From Paenibacillus algicola (GTDB taxonomy: Bacteria; Bacillota; Bacilli; Paenibacillales; Paenibacillaceae): 64,000 nucleotides of DNA. The stretch is taken from positions 4,171,001 to 4,235,000 of the forward strand of contig NZ_CP040396.1 in assembly GCF_005577435.1 (NCBI RefSeq), in the 5' to 3' direction. Positions 62,822 through 64,000 of the stretch are shown piece by piece (the first letter of the stretch is position 1; every line of letters begins with the position of its first letter). Under the pieces are notes generated by a model. The model saw only the letters and a list, made by a program, of their open reading frames with translations, had not been told where the DNA came from and made no database searches. Position numbers and translations under genes: made by a program.

Positions 62822-64000
62822 ATGAGTCGACAAATTGCAATCATCGGAAGCAGCGGAGGAAATCTTTACAATCTGGGTGGTAAAGACCCTCGAAGACTGC
62901 TGGGCGAAATTTTAATTCAAATGGAAAGTGCCGACTTAAGCTGTGCTGCGCTTCAATTTATTGCCGCAGAGGCGTCTATGGATCAGGCCAAGCCTGATAC
63001 CCGGGCTACTCTTTACTCTTGGAAGATGTCTCAAGACGAGCCGGTCATCGCGGCCCAAGGAACGCTGCAGGAAGTAAACGAGGCTGCCCGGCAGCTGGAT
63101 CAGGACATTGCAGAGCAGATTAGTTTGGGTGAAATTGACGGCATCATCGTCATGAGCGCCGACCCGGAGGGAACCAACCGCCTGGTGTTTGAAGCCGCGG
63201 CCCGTCATAAGATCCCGGTGACCGGGACGGGTGGCACCTCCATGGCTGGCATTCAATCCCGAGGCGTTCATGTCATCGCTGCATCCGGCACGACCGGCAC
63301 GACGAACCGGACACGCGCCGTCACCTTCGTAACCTCACTGTGCAAGCATTGGCGGATGCCGTACCGTCCTGTCATTGGCAGCTCGGCTGGAGCCGGGACA
63401 GGAAATGATGCGCTGTCTTCTCCGTGGAAGCGAATCAATCTGCGCGGGATTATGATGGCCTCATTGCCCGGTTTTATCGCGATGGCTCTGATCCTGGCCG
63501 CGAGTAAGGTTCCCGGGCTGTCGTCACTGTCCACCGTGTTCGAGCTCATGATCAAGGCGCTGCCGGTCATCTTGGCTGTTATTGCGGCCAAGCAGGTGTC
63601 TGAGCTGGATGAAGTGTCGATTGTAGCCGGTATTGTGGCAGGTGTGCTGTCTACAGAAGGCGGCATTATCGGCGGAATTATCGGCGGGATCGGGGCCGGA
63701 CTGCTGGTGCACTATATTTTTCGTAAATGTGTGGAATGGCGCTTTCCCGCAACGACAGTGAACATTGCCGCTGGAGGCTTGGCAGGCCTGATCTCAGGTT
63801 TAGCTGTATACTTCCTGATCGCTCCAATCGCGCTGGCCGCCGGAGAAGGCATTCGCGGCCTGATTGAAATGCTCGTTTCCTTCAGCCCGGCCATCGCTGG
63901 ATTGATCGCCGGCCTGCTCATCTGGCCAGCCATTATTGGCGGAGTATACCACGCCGCCATTCTGCCGATCGTGCTGCTGGAGATGGAACGCACCGGCAAC
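62822..64000 (+). CDS. PTS EIIC-like membrane protein, N-terminal part (cut by window end)
   Basis: The frame is open from the ATG at 62822 to the last base, giving 393 residues. Residues 1-180 are soluble: a start IAIIGSSGGNLYNLGG, then a Rossmann-like part with DGIIVMSADPEGTNRL and GTGGTSMAG. From about residue 200 there are glycine-rich membrane segments (GGIIGGIIGGIGAGL, GGLAGLISGLAVYF, PAIIGGVYHAAILPIVLLEMERTGN) that resemble a PTS EIIC_2/fructose-type permease. The joining of a soluble sensor-like part to an EIIC-like membrane part is unusual. GGGGGAG precedes the ATG. The identification is tentative. Confidence 0.7.
   Translation, partial: MSRQIAIIGSSGGNLYNLGGKDPRRLLGEILIQMESADLSCAALQFIAAEASMDQAKPDTRATLYSWKMSQDEPVIAAQGTLQEVNEAARQLDQDIAEQISLGEIDGIIVMSADPEGTNRLVFEAAARHKIPVTGTGGTSMAGIQSRGVHVIAASGTTGTTNRTRAVTFVTSLCKHWRMPYRPVIGSSAGAGTGNDALSSPWKRINLRGIMMASLPGFIAMALILAASKVPGLSSLSTVFELMIKALPVILAVIAAKQVSELDEVSIVAGIVAGVLSTEGGIIGGIIGGIGAGLLVHYIFRKCVEWRFPATTVNIAAGGLAGLISGLAVYFLIAPIALAAGEGIRGLIEMLVSFSPAIAGLIAGLLIWPAIIGGVYHAAILPIVLLEMERTGN

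Overview
The window looks like chromosomal DNA of a spore-forming, moderately GC-rich Bacillota, most like Paenibacillus. This rests on a GerA/GerB/GerC-type germination operon, a PdaA cortex deacetylase, Ger-type and LtaS-type envelope proteins, AGGAGG-type ribosome binding sites, frequent GTG/TTG starts, and Bacillus-style operators (Rex, PerR-like, GlnR/TnrA). No rRNA, tRNA, CRISPR array, prophage or insertion sequence was seen. Most of the window is ordinary core and accessory chromosome.

Layout. 1-9.5 kb: end of an MFS gene, a bacterial-type glutaminyl-tRNA synthetase, two GNAT acetyltransferases, a MOSC protein overlapping a chemotaxis receptor, an MFS exporter, and a molybdopterin oxidoreductase. 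9.5-15 kb: an NADH oxidase whose promoter spacer holds a perfect Rex-type palindrome, then a three-gene minus-strand set: ABM-fold monooxygenase, a stand-alone cobalamin-binding protein with the W-x9-EH signature of B12 photoreceptors, and a sensorless hybrid kinase (HisKA-HATPase-REC-HPt). 15-25 kb: two unrecognised membrane proteins, DUF3243, DEAD-box helicase, ThuA, a HemD-family protein, catalase KatA, a winged-helix regulator overlapping a PerR-type repressor, and a diguanylate cyclase. KatA and PerR share a 17-bp operator.

25-37.5 kb: aldo/keto reductase, the gerA-gerB-gerC operon, a Rieske-fused FAD oxidoreductase, a small HELGH protein, a purine permease, an MMPL exporter divergent from a TetR regulator, and a lipid kinase. 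37.7-42.8 kb: a NarL-type two-component system followed by nosD, nosL, nosY and nosF without nosZ. 42.8-47.3 kb: a heterodimeric ABC exporter with a MarR regulator that carries hexapeptide repeats. 47.6-49.4 kb: 35 tandem copies of a 51-bp unit, with an internal perfect 459-bp (nine-unit) duplication. It lies just downstream of a nuclease-XPD helicase fusion gene.

49.4-64 kb: that helicase, PdaA, a Gfo/Idh/MocA oxidoreductase, a second catalase, an MFS drug exporter, an LtaS-family enzyme, a secreted asparaginase with a GlnR/TnrA box, a CNNM/CorB-type protein behind a long leader, and the start of a PTS EIIC-like membrane protein cut by the window end.

Themes: redox and peroxide control (Rex-type sites, PerR, two catalases, NADH oxidase), metal or cofactor handling (Moco, B12, Nos copper proteins) and envelope or spore functions. 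The best candidates for something new are the cobalamin-sensor/hybrid-kinase pair and the 51-bp repeat array.
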